Below the pieces are notes generated by a model. It made no database searches. It saw nothing but the letters and a program-made list of their open reading frames with translations, and was not told the DNA's origin. From Ga0077527 sp964531455 (GTDB lineage Bacteria > Pseudomonadota > Gammaproteobacteria > Burkholderiales > SG8-41), in contig CAZHFZ010000007.1 of assembly GCA_964531455.1 (NCBI GenBank), positions 28,984 through 92,983 of the forward strand: a DNA stretch of 64,000 nucleotides, read 5' to 3'. Below, piece by piece: positions 35,391 to 44,071 of this stretch. The translations under genes and the position numbers were made by a program. The stretch's first letter is position 1, and each line of letters starts with the position of its first letter.

Positions 35391-36248
35391 TCAGATTGCA
35401 GGCGGAACAACAATCACCGAATCATCGCGGTTGCCCCACTCACCCCAGGCCGACACGTAGTTGCGCACATGCGGATAACCCAGCGACTTCAGCGCAATGA
35501 AGGTGCTCGCCGAGCGGTAACCGCCGTGGCACACCGGAATCACGATTTTGTCCGGCGTCACGCCCCGCGATTCATATAGCGCACGAATCTCCTCCGGCTT
35601 GCGGAACGCGCCCTGCGCATCGAGATGCTCGCGCCAGAAAATATGCACTGCGCCGGGTATCGTGCCGACGCGACGTGCGCGTTTTTCACTGCCGCGATAT
35701 TCGCCCTCGCGACGCACATCGACGATCGCGTAATCGGGGTTGTTGATGGCGTTGTGCACATCAAACCGCGTCGCCAGAAAATCCATGTTCAACGTGCCGC
35801 GGAAAGGCGGTGGTGTCGGCGGCACCTGGGTCGGGTCCATCGGCGGCGGCGCTTCGCTCAGGCGCACCAGCTTCTGTCCCGCAGCGGTCCAAGCATGGGT
35901 GCCGCCATCGAGAATGCGCACATCCGGATGCCCCAGCACCGCCAGCAGCCACACCGCGCGCGCCGCGCGTTCGCCGGATTCGTGGTCATAAATCACCACC
36001 GGCCGGTCTGCGCGCACGCCGCGCGAACCGAAGAGCACGCGAAAAATCGTGAGAAAGGAATTCAGCGGCGCCTCGGAGGAATCGTTGAGGCTGACGCCGT
36101 AGATATCGACGTGGGTGCTGCCGGCGATGTGGCCGACGGCGAAGTCTTCAGCAGGACGGAGATCGACCAGCGTGACGTCGGACAGACGGGAGGCCAGTTC
36201 GGGGGCGGTGATCAGGTAGCGGGGATCGGGGAATTTGGAAGATGACAT
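35391..36248 (-). CDS. Double-rhodanese sulfurtransferase
   Basis: A 285-residue protein with two rhodanese domains (about 10-130 and 150-280). The second has the catalytic Cys240 in the loop CHGGYRS; the first lacks a cysteine at the equivalent place, as in normal thiosulfate or 3-mercaptopyruvate sulfurtransferases. The loop sequence differs from both CRKGVT (thiosulfate type) and CGSGVT (mercaptopyruvate type), so the donor cannot be called. It is separated from the DUF4395-like gene by 174 AT-rich bases. Confidence 0.87.
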   Translation of the reverse strand: MSSSKFPDPRYLITAPELASRLSDVTLVDLRPAEDFAVGHIAGSTHVDIYGVSLNDSSEAPLNSFLTIFRVLFGSRGVRADRPVVIYDHESGERAARAVWLLAVLGHPDVRILDGGTHAWTAAGQKLVRLSEAPPPMDPTQVPPTPPPFRGTLNMDFLATRFDVHNAINNPDYAIVDVRREGEYRGSEKRARRVGTIPGAVHIFWREHLDAQGAFRKPEEIRALYESRGVTPDKIVIPVCHGGYRSASTFIALKSLGYPHVRNYVSAWGEWGNRDDSVIVVPPAI

Positions 36249-36277
36249 GTCGTTTTCAAAATGCCTTGAGGAGTAGT

Positions 36278-36302
36278 CCGTAAGGAGCGTAGCGGATTAC
36301 GG
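36278..36302. repeat. Short interspersed palindromic element
   Basis: CCGTAA (36278-36283) and TTACGG (36297-36302) flank GGAGCGTAGCGGA. Units of this general form, built on GGATTACGG and its complement, recur between genes in many proteobacteria. Only one copy was noticed here, so the classification is tentative. Confidence 0.4.
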
Positions 36303-36407
36303 GAAAGCCCCCTATGCCTGCTTGTCGCCAAACCCAAACCATCACCGCACCTTGACGCCACAAAGCTCAAACACCATGATGCCAATCATCAAGATGAGAT
36401 GAATGCC

Positions 36408-36641
36408 ATGAAAACTTTATCAATAAAATCAAATATTTACTTTGACCCTAAAATCCACCAAGCCCTGCGGCTGCGCGCCGCCAGTTGCCAGACATCGATG
36501 TCCGCGCTGGTAAATGAGGCCGTTGGTCTGATGATGCACGATGACCAGGAAGATCTCGCAGCGTTTACACAACGTGCCGCGGAATCTGAAATAAGCCTGA
36601 AGGCCCTACGCGCCAATCTGAGACGGCACAGCAAGTTATAA
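36408..36641 (+). CDS. Ribbon-helix-helix (CopG-like) protein, orphan antitoxin-like
   Basis: A 77-residue protein. The N-terminal strand KTLSIKSNIYFDPKIHQALRL followed by two helices (TSMSALVNEAVGLMM) fits a ribbon-helix-helix DNA-binding fold. The C-terminal KALRANLRRHSKL resembles the toxin-binding tail of RelB/CopG-type antitoxins. No toxin-like frame follows within 150 bases, so it appears orphaned. An ATG three codons upstream (36399) is equally possible. Codon usage in the first 15 codons is unusually AT-rich. Confidence 0.72.
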   Translation: MKTLSIKSNIYFDPKIHQALRLRAASCQTSMSALVNEAVGLMMHDDQEDLAAFTQRAAESEISLKALRANLRRHSKL

Positions 36642-36796
36642 ATCGTCTGCACGGTTATTGCTGGCATCCGATTTCCCACAACGCCATTGATCAACAAAAC
36701 GATATCGACTCCGGTACGTTTAATCCCCACTGCCCCTACTTAATTCTTGAGAGGGATCCATATGTTGCCCCGGTTCATCCTCGATTCCCGAAAGAA

Positions 36797-37621
36797 TCAG
36801 TCGGCCACAACTGCATACTGAGCTAACTCAGCAAACTGCTTCTTGAGTTCTTGTAGACGCTCCTGCGCCGCCGCATCCCTGCTGTTCGTCTTCAAAAACT
36901 CTTCAAGATACTTGATTTCCATGTGCATCAAGTCGATTCGCAGTCGCTGCATGCGGTTGGGTATGGCGAGGTTATGGAGTTCCCAGTTCCTGTTCTGGAA
37001 AGGGTTTTCGAAGTATGGCACCCCCGCGAAAAGTCGAGGATCAACTCCTTTGAGCTGAAGCATGCTCTCGAAGTCCTGTTGGAGAGCATCATCTGAATCA
37101 CGGAAAGTATCGTGAAAGCTCGACAGATACGCAATATTTTCCTCGCAACTCTTCACGAGGCCGAGGTAGCTACTCCTTACATCTATGGAGAAAGCAAGCT
37201 CCGACATCGTATGCTCAAGCGTGTTCAGCTTCTCTATCTCTGCCCAATACCGGTCCATATCAGCAATAATTTTATAGAGCGCCGCTTCGTCGATCTTGAA
37301 ATCTGACTTCTCGAAAAGAGCCTCATGACCATTCTTAAACTGCCGCAACCTAGCAACGGGGTACCCATCAACATCATTAGTCTCCACATGGTGTGGATAA
37401 CAGAGCAGTAGCAGATTGTCGTACGCGCAGCGCTCCTCATCCGTCTGATTAGGGTTGTAGCGCTCACCACCGGGAAGAGCCGCTTCGATATGACATATCT
37501 GACCGATGAACTGATTGCCACCATTGATGAGCGGTTGCGTACATCCAGGAAATGCACACTGATTGCCGGAGCGTGCAAAAAGCGCACGAACTACACCCGC
37601 TTTAGGACTCAACCGTGCCAT
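36797..37621 (-). CDS. HNH endonuclease-domain protein with helical C-terminus
   Basis: A 274-residue protein. The N-terminal 95 residues form an HNH/zinc-finger nuclease domain: CAFPGCTQPL, ICHIEAALPGGERYNP, and YDNLLLLCYPHHVETND with the catalytic histidines and an asparagine. The remainder is helix-rich and charged with no known domain. Base composition is visibly less GC-rich than its neighbours, suggesting acquisition. HNH proteins of this layout occur in defence and mobile elements, but no partner gene is present. Confidence 0.78.
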   Translation of the reverse strand: MARLSPKAGVVRALFARSGNQCAFPGCTQPLINGGNQFIGQICHIEAALPGGERYNPNQTDEERCAYDNLLLLCYPHHVETNDVDGYPVARLRQFKNGHEALFEKSDFKIDEAALYKIIADMDRYWAEIEKLNTLEHTMSELAFSIDVRSSYLGLVKSCEENIAYLSSFHDTFRDSDDALQQDFESMLQLKGVDPRLFAGVPYFENPFQNRNWELHNLAIPNRMQRLRIDLMHMEIKYLEEFLKTNSRDAAAQERLQELKKQFAELAQYAVVAD

Positions 37622-37750
37622 CTATCTCTCATTTCCGTGTAGCGTGAATTGGTTAACATTTCGTACCAGCATTGCAATCACAATAACTAGAATCAGAAAG
37701 CCCAGCCGGCGCAACAGAAATACCATAACTTATTGATTTAATTTATTTAA

Positions 37751-38154
37751 TTACTCAAGCCTAGCTACCACCCCATCCCTCTCATCCGTCAGCAGATACA
37801 CAACCCATCCGGCCCAACTCGCACATCCCTGATACGTCCGATCTGCCCCTTGATCAAACGCTCTTCGCGCACCACCTTCTCACCGTTTATTTCCAGCCGC
37901 ACCAGCATTTCATCGCGCAGCGCACCGATCAGGATGTTGCCTTTCCAGTTCGGAAATTTGTCGCCGTTATAAAAGGCCATGCCCGACGGCGCAATTGACG
38001 GCACCCAGACATGAAGCGGCTGTTCCATGCCGGGTTTTGAATTCCCTTCGCCGATCTTCGTACCGATGCCGTAGTTGACGCCGAAACTGATCACCGGCCA
38101 GCCATAGTTGCGGCCGGCGCGCATCACATTGACCTCGTCACCGCCCCGCACTTG
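37751..38154 (-). pseudogene. Truncated, frameshifted PQQ-type sugar dehydrogenase copy
   Basis: The C-terminal third of a second copy of the dehydrogenase at 39362-40480. Its 5' end begins right after the antiporter stop codon with no upstream part. A one-base deletion after GPDG diverts the frame to an early stop; restoring it would give VYLLTDERDGVVARLE and a TAA at 37751. The first part is identical in DNA to the intact gene, while the last 66 bases are clearly diverged. Confidence 0.88.
37817..38136. repeat. 320-bp perfect direct repeat, copy 1
   Basis: Every base appears identical to 39438-39757, in the same orientation, with offset 1621. It lies inside the dehydrogenase pseudogene. 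Sequence on both sides diverges abruptly from the other copy. Confidence 0.9.
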
Positions 38155-39234
38155 TTATTCCGAATCACGCTTCCTGCGCACTAACACCACTACCAAAGTG
38201 ATCACCGTAAGCGGCACCACGAAACCGGTCATCACTCCGGAAAACGCTTCCAGCGCGTCATGGTCCTGCGCGGCGAGGATCAGGTAACCGACATAGGCTG
38301 CGTAGTAAGTTATGAACACACCGCCCTCCCAGCGCGCAATCTCGCGCCCGGTCATGAATATCGGCAGGCAGGCGACTGCCACCGCGATCATCATCCACAG
38401 GTCGAAGGCCAGCAGTGACGGAGCCACCTGCAGCCCGGAGGTTCCGGCCACAAGACCCGATAATCCGAGGCAACCGAGAATGTTGAAAATATTGCTGCCA
38501 ACCACATTGCCCACGGCGATGTCCCGCTCCCCCTTGATTGCCGCGGTGACGGAGGTCGCAACTTCCGGCATTGACGTACCGGCCGCCACGATGGTCAGGC
38601 CGATCACAACATCGCTGACCCCCAACGCGCGGGCGAAGGCAATCGAAGCGGTCACCAGCCAGTCGGCGCCGACAACCAAGCATGCCAGTCCGGCCGCAAT
38701 CAGTACAAGTTGCGCCGGCCACGCGGCATCCCAGGATCCGGGTTGCGCCGGCGTGACCTCGATTTCATACTCGGCTTTTGCATTCTGTGTTTCCAGGCGC
38801 GACTGCCTCACCACAAACACCGTATACGCGATCAGCAGGGCAAAAAGTAAAGCGCCGTCCCGGAACGAAATGGTGCCGTCGATGCTGAGCGCGAGCAGCA
38901 GCACGCTGGTGCCGATCATGATCGGCACCTCCTGCCGGATAATCTGCACGTTCACCGCCAGCGGCACGATCAGCGCGCTGAGCCCGAGAATGAACAACAC
39001 ATTGAATATATTGCTGCCAACGACATTGCCGATGGCAATATCCGTCCTGCCGTCAAGTGCCGCCCCCACAGAAACCGCAACTTCGGGAGCGCTGGTGCCC
39101 ATGGCCACCACCGTGAGCCCCACCACCAGCGGCGAAATGCCGAAGGACAACGCCAGCTTCGAGGCGCCGCGCACCAGCAAGTTCGCGCCGAGGACAAGAA
39201 TGGCGAGGCCACCAAGAAAAAGCAGGGTATTCAT
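38155..39234 (-). CDS. CaCA family calcium/sodium (YrbG-like) antiporter
   Basis: A 359-residue inner-membrane cation/Ca2+ exchanger with about ten helices. The two alpha repeats are evident: AMGTSAPEVAVSVGAA with GNVVGSNIFNVLFILG, and AAGTSMPEVATSVTAA with GNVVGSNIFNILGCLG. The Glu in each GTSxPE and the Asn in GSNIFN form the ion sites in this family. The two flanking dehydrogenase copies are in direct orientation, so this gene lies inside a 1.6-kb repeat-bounded segment. Confidence 0.93.
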   Translation of the reverse strand: MNTLLFLGGLAILVLGANLLVRGASKLALSFGISPLVVGLTVVAMGTSAPEVAVSVGAALDGRTDIAIGNVVGSNIFNVLFILGLSALIVPLAVNVQIIRQEVPIMIGTSVLLLALSIDGTISFRDGALLFALLIAYTVFVVRQSRLETQNAKAEYEIEVTPAQPGSWDAAWPAQLVLIAAGLACLVVGADWLVTASIAFARALGVSDVVIGLTIVAAGTSMPEVATSVTAAIKGERDIAVGNVVGSNIFNILGCLGLSGLVAGTSGLQVAPSLLAFDLWMMIAVAVACLPIFMTGREIARWEGGVFITYYAAYVGYLILAAQDHDALEAFSGVMTGFVVPLTVITLVVVLVRRKRDSE

Positions 39235-39361
39235 GTGTTCATTCCGGCAGAGAAAGTTTTACGATAATGCAAACCACAGGCATTTAAAAATGCCTGATCT
39301 GCAATTGTCAGCAGATTCAAAGGCTTCAGGAATTCTGCATCGGGCATGACCATGGCAAGGG

Positions 39362-40480
39362 TTACTTTACCGATTCCAGCCTGACCACCAACCCATCCCG
39401 CTCATCCGTCACCAAATAAACAAACCCATCCGGCCCCACTCGCACATCCCTGATACGTCCGATCTGCCCCTTGATCAAACGCTCTTCGCGCACCACCTTC
39501 TCACCGTTTATTTCCAGCCGCACCAGCATTTCATCGCGCAGCGCACCGATCAGGATGTTGCCTTTCCAGTTCGGAAATTTGTCGCCGTTATAAAAGGCCA
39601 TGCCCGACGGCGCAATTGACGGCACCCAGACATGAAGCGGCTGTTCCATGCCGGGTTTTGAATTCCCTTCGCCGATCTTCGTACCGATGCCGTAGTTGAC
39701 GCCGAAACTGATCACCGGCCAGCCATAGTTGCGGCCGGCGCGCATCACATTGACCTCATCGCCGCCCTGCGGGCCGTGTTCATGGGTCCACAGTTCACCG
39801 GTCTGCGGATGCAGGGCTGCGCCCTGCATATTGCGATTGCCCAGCGTGAACTTCTCCGGCTTCGCGCCGGCGCGACCGACATAGGGATTGTCTTTGGGCA
39901 CGCGGCCGTCGTCGTGCAACCGGATCACCGAGCCGGCATGGTCATCGAGCTTTTGTGCGCGCGGCATGTCGCCGCGGTCGCCGAGCGTCAGGTAAACAAA
40001 TCCTTTCGGGTCGAACACGATGCGCCCGCCGAAGTGATGGCCGGCGCGTGTTTTCGGTTCCATGCTGAACAGGACCTGCACCTCGGTCATGCGATAGCCG
40101 TCGAGCTTGCCGCGCGCCATCGCCGTGCCCCATCCGCCCGGGCCCGGTGCGTTGTAGGCCCAGTAGATCCAGCCGTTTTTCTCGAACTGCGGATGCAGTA
40201 CCACGTCGAACAGGCCGCCCTGGCCGCTGGCGACGATCTCGGGCAAACCTTCGACGGGTTTGGGGTCGAGCTTGAAATCCTTGCTGACGATGCGGATGCG
40301 CCCTTCGCGTTCGGTGACCAGCATGCGGCCGTCGAGCAGGAAGGCGATGGACCAGGGGTTCTGCAGGCCACGCACCAGTGTGACCACGCGGAAAGCGTGT
40401 TTCTCGGATTGCACGGTTTGCGCGTGGGCCGGCGCGGTCACGGCGGCAACAAGACAAATCAAGGTCAACAGTCTGCGCAT
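39362..40480 (-). CDS. PQQ-dependent aldose sugar dehydrogenase, YliI-like
   Basis: A 372-residue beta-propeller protein with a signal peptide (LLTLICLVAAVTAPAHAQ). It parallels E. coli YliI, a periplasmic soluble aldose dehydrogenase using pyrroloquinoline quinone: GLQNPWSIAFL at the start, GQGGLFDVVLHPQF, GHHFGGRIVF (likely catalytic His), WTHEHGPQGGDEVN and RDVRVGPDGFVYLVTDE at the end. PQQ biosynthesis genes are not in this window. It is divergent from mfd, with 66 bases between the starts. Confidence 0.92.
   Translation of the reverse strand: MRRLLTLICLVAAVTAPAHAQTVQSEKHAFRVVTLVRGLQNPWSIAFLLDGRMLVTEREGRIRIVSKDFKLDPKPVEGLPEIVASGQGGLFDVVLHPQFEKNGWIYWAYNAPGPGGWGTAMARGKLDGYRMTEVQVLFSMEPKTRAGHHFGGRIVFDPKGFVYLTLGDRGDMPRAQKLDDHAGSVIRLHDDGRVPKDNPYVGRAGAKPEKFTLGNRNMQGAALHPQTGELWTHEHGPQGGDEVNVMRAGRNYGWPVISFGVNYGIGTKIGEGNSKPGMEQPLHVWVPSIAPSGMAFYNGDKFPNWKGNILIGALRDEMLVRLEINGEKVVREERLIKGQIGRIRDVRVGPDGFVYLVTDERDGLVVRLESVK
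39438..39757. repeat. 320-bp perfect direct repeat, copy 2
   Basis: Second copy of the repeat at 37817-38136, here inside the intact dehydrogenase gene. Recombination between the two copies could delete or amplify the antiporter gene between them. Confidence 0.9.
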
Positions 40481-40546
40481 GGGGATTTCCGGGGGAGACG
40501 TCAGGGGGCGCGTTTATAATAGCGCCCTTTTCAGAAGCAACATTTG

Positions 40547-43500
40547 ATGCACCCAGAAAAGCTGCCCGCACCCGGGCAGCGCACCAGCACCGCCCTGCTC
40601 CACGGTTCCAGCGACGCCCCCCTGTTGGCCGAACTGGCGGCCCGCGCTCGCCCGCTGCTGGTGCTGACGGAGTCGGCGTGGCAGGCGCAGCGCCTGCTGC
40701 AGGAGATTCCATTCTTCGCACCGCAGTTGCGGTTGCACATGCTGCCGGACTGGGAAACGCTGCCCTACGATCACTTCTCCCCTCACCATGATCTGGTGTC
40801 GGAACGGCTGGCGACGCTGTGCCAGCTGGTGCGCGGCGACATCGATATCGCGCTGGTGCCGGTGACCACGGCGCTGTATCGAATGGCGCCGGTGGACTTC
40901 ATTACCGCGAACACCTTTTATTTCCGGCAAGGCGAAAAACTCGGTGCAGAGGCGCTGCGCCATCAGCTGACACTCGCCGGCTACAACCATGTGACGCAGG
41001 TGATCGCGCCCGGTGAATACAGTTTCCGCGGCGGATTGATTGACCTGTATCCGATGGGCAGCCCGCTGCCCTATCGCATCGACCTGTTCGATGAAGTGAT
41101 TGATTCGATCCGCAGCTTTGATGTCGACAGCCAGCGTTCAATCATGAAGGTGCCGGAAGTGCGGCTGCTGCCGGCGCGTGAATTCCCGATGGATGAAGCC
41201 GCGCGCACTGCTTTCCGCCAGCGTTTCCGTGAACGCTTCGAAGGCGATCCGTCGCGCAGCCAGGTATACAAGGATGTGTCGAAGGGCATCCCGACGGCGG
41301 GCATTGAATATTATCTGCCGCTGTTTTTTGACAGCACGGCGCTGGTCACCGATTACCTGCCGAAGGACACCACGGTCTGCCTGCGCCCCGGCATTACTGA
41401 AGCCATCGACGAGTTCTGGGCGGATACGCGCGGCCGTCATGCGATGGTGCGCGGCGACCTCGCCAATCCGGTGTTGCCTCCACAGGAGCTGTTCCTCACC
41501 GAGGATGCGTTCTTCGGTGCGATCAAACCCTTCGCGCGCATCGACCTCGCCGCGATTGCTCCTGCGATGGTCGGCTCGCCTGCGGCAGAACTCGAATTCA
41601 ATAATAAAAACAATGATTTACTGAATACCGCCAGCTCGCCGTTGCCGCCGCTGCATGTCGAGCGCCGCGCCGATGATCCATTGCACCGGCTGCGCGGCTT
41701 TGTCGACAGCTACCCCGGACGCATTCTGGTACTGGCGGAGGCACTGGGCCGTCGCGAAACCATGCTCGAGTACTTTGCCGAGTACGGATTGAAACCGGTT
41801 CAGGTCAGCGACTGGGCGCAGTTCAAAACCAGTCACGAGCATTTGATGCTGGGTGTCGCGCCGCTGAGCAACGGCTTCATCGATACCGTGGCACAGATCG
41901 CGGTCATCACCGAAAACGAACTGTATGCCTCTCAGGTGCGCCAACGCGCGGCGCGTGACGCCAAGCGCACCTCGCCTGAAGGCATGCTGCGCGACCTGTC
42001 CGAGGTCAAGGTCGGCGATCCGGTGGTGCATGAAACCCACGGCATCGGCCGCTACCTCGGCCTGCACAGCATGGACCTCGGCGAAGGCGCGACCGAATTC
42101 CTGACGCTGGAATACGCCAACAACGACAAGCTCTATGTGCCGGTATCGAGCCTGCACCTGATCAGCCGCTACAGCGGCGCTTCACCCGAACAGGCGCCGC
42201 TGCACCAGTTGGGCAGCGGCCAGTGGGACAAGGCCAAACGCAAGGCCGCAGCCCAGGTACGCGATACCGCCGCTGAACTGCTGGCCATTTATGCGCAGCG
42301 CGCGGCGCGCGAAGGTTATGCCTTCAATCTGAAGCCGCATGACTACGAGGCTTTTGCCGAAGGTTTCCCGTTCGAAGAGACCACCGATCAGGCCGCAGCG
42401 ATCAACGCCACGATTGAAGATCTGAAAAGCACCAAGCCGATGGACCGACTGGTCTGCGGCGATGTGGGTTTCGGCAAAACGGAAGTCGCATTGCGTGCGG
42501 CCTTCGTGGCGGTGGCTGACGGCAAACAGGTCGCCGTGCTGGTGCCGACCACGCTGNNNNNNNNNNTGCTGGCCGAACAGCATTTCAATACCTTCTCCGA
42601 TCGTTTTGCCGACTGGCCGGTGAAAATCGCCGAGTTCTCGCGCTTCCGCACTGCCAGGGAAACCACGGATGCGCTGGTCGGCCTGGGTGAAGGCCGCGTG
42701 GACATTGCCATCGGCACGCACAAGCTGGTCAGCAAGGACGTCAAGTTCAAGAACCTCGGCCTGGTGATCATCGACGAGGAACACCGCTTCGGCGTACGCC
42801 AGAAGGAGCAGTTCAAGGCGATGCGCGCGGAAGTGGATGTGCTGACACTGACGGCAACACCGATCCCGCGCACGCTGGCGATGTCGCTGGAAGGCTTGCG
42901 TGATTTCTCGGTGATCGCCACCGCGCCGCAGCGCCGGCTGGCGATCAAGACCTTTGTCGCCCGTTACGCCAAGTCATTGATCCGCGAAGCCGTGCTGCGC
43001 GAACTCAAACGCGGCGGGCAGGTGTATTTCCTGCACAACGACATCGACACCATCTCCAATGTCGAGGAAGAACTGACACGGCTGCTGCCGGAAGCCCGCG
43101 TGCGCATCGCCCACGGCCAGATGCGTGAACGCGAGCTGGAACTGGCGATGCGCGACTTTTATCAGGGCCGCTTCAACATCCTGCTGTGCACGACCATCAT
43201 TGAAACCGGCATCGACATCCCGACCGCCAACACCATCATCATCAACCGCGCCGACCGTTTCGGCCTCGCGCAGTTGCACCAACTGCGCGGGCGCGTCGGC
43301 CGCTCGCACCATCAGGCCTATGCCTATCTGCTGCTGCCCGATGAAGGCAATATCACCCCCAATGCCAAAAAGCGCCTCGAAGCGATTCAGGCGATGGAAG
43401 AACTGGGCTCGGGATTTTATCTGGCGATGCACGATCTCGAAATCCGCGGTGCCGGTGAAGTACTCGGTGAAAACCAGTCCGGCGAAATGCACGAAATCGG

Positions 43501-44017
43501 TTTCAACCTCTACTGCGCGATGCTTGATTCCGCAGTGAAGTCACTGAAAGCCGGCAAGGAACCCGACCTCAATGCACCGCTGGGCGTGACCACAGAAATC
43601 AACCTGCACACCCCGGCCCTGCTGCCCAACGACTATTGCCACGACGTACACGAACGGTTGGTGCTCTACAAACGCATGGCCAACTGCGACAACGAAGACC
43701 AGTTGCTGCTGATGCAGGAAGAACTGATCGACCGTTTCGGCCCGTTGCCGGACGCCACGCGCGCACTGATCGACAGCCACCGCCTGCGCCTGCTCGGCAA
43801 ACCGCTGGGCATTGCAAAAATCGACGCCAGCGAAAACGCGATCCAGCTGCAGTTCGTGCCCAATCCGCCGATCGAACCGATCAAGATCATCAAGCTGATC
43901 CAGTCTAAAAAGAACTACAAGCTGGCCGGTCAGGACCGGCTGCGCATCGAGCTCAAAACACCGGACCTGAAAACCCGCGTCGCCGAAATCCGCCGGGTGT
44001 TTGCCGAACTGGGCTAG
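40547..44017 (+). CDS. mfd: Transcription-repair coupling factor Mfd
   Basis: A protein of about 1156 residues, normal for Mfd, which removes stalled RNA polymerase and recruits UvrA. The N-terminal UvrB-like part (about 1-350), the RNA-polymerase-interacting region (about 480-560, VGDPVVHETHGIGRY), helicase motif I (GDVGFGKTEVALRAAF), the DEEHRFG box and the C-terminal TRG/D7 region are all recognisable. A 10-N gap interrupts motif Ia. The ATG at 40547 lacks a good ribosome-binding site. An AT-rich codon run lies at 41592-41626. Confidence 0.95.
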   Translation: MHPEKLPAPGQRTSTALLHGSSDAPLLAELAARARPLLVLTESAWQAQRLLQEIPFFAPQLRLHMLPDWETLPYDHFSPHHDLVSERLATLCQLVRGDIDIALVPVTTALYRMAPVDFITANTFYFRQGEKLGAEALRHQLTLAGYNHVTQVIAPGEYSFRGGLIDLYPMGSPLPYRIDLFDEVIDSIRSFDVDSQRSIMKVPEVRLLPAREFPMDEAARTAFRQRFRERFEGDPSRSQVYKDVSKGIPTAGIEYYLPLFFDSTALVTDYLPKDTTVCLRPGITEAIDEFWADTRGRHAMVRGDLANPVLPPQELFLTEDAFFGAIKPFARIDLAAIAPAMVGSPAAELEFNNKNNDLLNTASSPLPPLHVERRADDPLHRLRGFVDSYPGRILVLAEALGRRETMLEYFAEYGLKPVQVSDWAQFKTSHEHLMLGVAPLSNGFIDTVAQIAVITENELYASQVRQRAARDAKRTSPEGMLRDLSEVKVGDPVVHETHGIGRYLGLHSMDLGEGATEFLTLEYANNDKLYVPVSSLHLISRYSGASPEQAPLHQLGSGQWDKAKRKAAAQVRDTAAELLAIYAQRAAREGYAFNLKPHDYEAFAEGFPFEETTDQAAAINATIEDLKSTKPMDRLVCGDVGFGKTEVALRAAFVAVADGKQVAVLVPTTLXXXXLAEQHFNTFSDRFADWPVKIAEFSRFRTARETTDALVGLGEGRVDIAIGTHKLVSKDVKFKNLGLVIIDEEHRFGVRQKEQFKAMRAEVDVLTLTATPIPRTLAMSLEGLRDFSVIATAPQRRLAIKTFVARYAKSLIREAVLRELKRGGQVYFLHNDIDTISNVEEELTRLLPEARVRIAHGQMRERELELAMRDFYQGRFNILLCTTIIETGIDIPTANTIIINRADRFGLAQLHQLRGRVGRSHHQAYAYLLLPDEGNITPNAKKRLEAIQAMEELGSGFYLAMHDLEIRGAGEVLGENQSGEMHEIGFNLYCAMLDSAVKSLKAGKEPDLNAPLGVTTEINLHTPALLPNDYCHDVHERLVLYKRMANCDNEDQLLLMQEELIDRFGPLPDATRALIDSHRLRLLGKPLGIAKIDASENAIQLQFVPNPPIEPIKIIKLIQSKKNYKLAGQDRLRIELKTPDLKTRVAEIRRVFAELG
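42557..42566. other. Assembly gap (10 N) inside mfd
   Basis: The flanks read VPTTL before the gap and LAEQHF after it. Mfd proteins have VPTTLLAEQHF or close variants with nothing in between. Removing the 10 N and the following TG restores that motif in frame, so nothing is really missing and the contig ends probably overlapped. Confidence 0.95.
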
Positions 44018-44071
44018 GCGGCCGACAATGGGCGACCACATCCGCACATCACCGAATCACGGAGTCTGCAA

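Noticed and set aside
35625..36245. 206-codon plus-strand frame opposite the rhodanese gene
   Set aside because: Antisense shadow of a GC-rich gene whose own frame has two recognisable rhodanese domains.
36642..36796. Possible toxin gene following the antitoxin-like protein
   Set aside because: No start codon with a continuous frame of useful length follows; the region looks non-coding.
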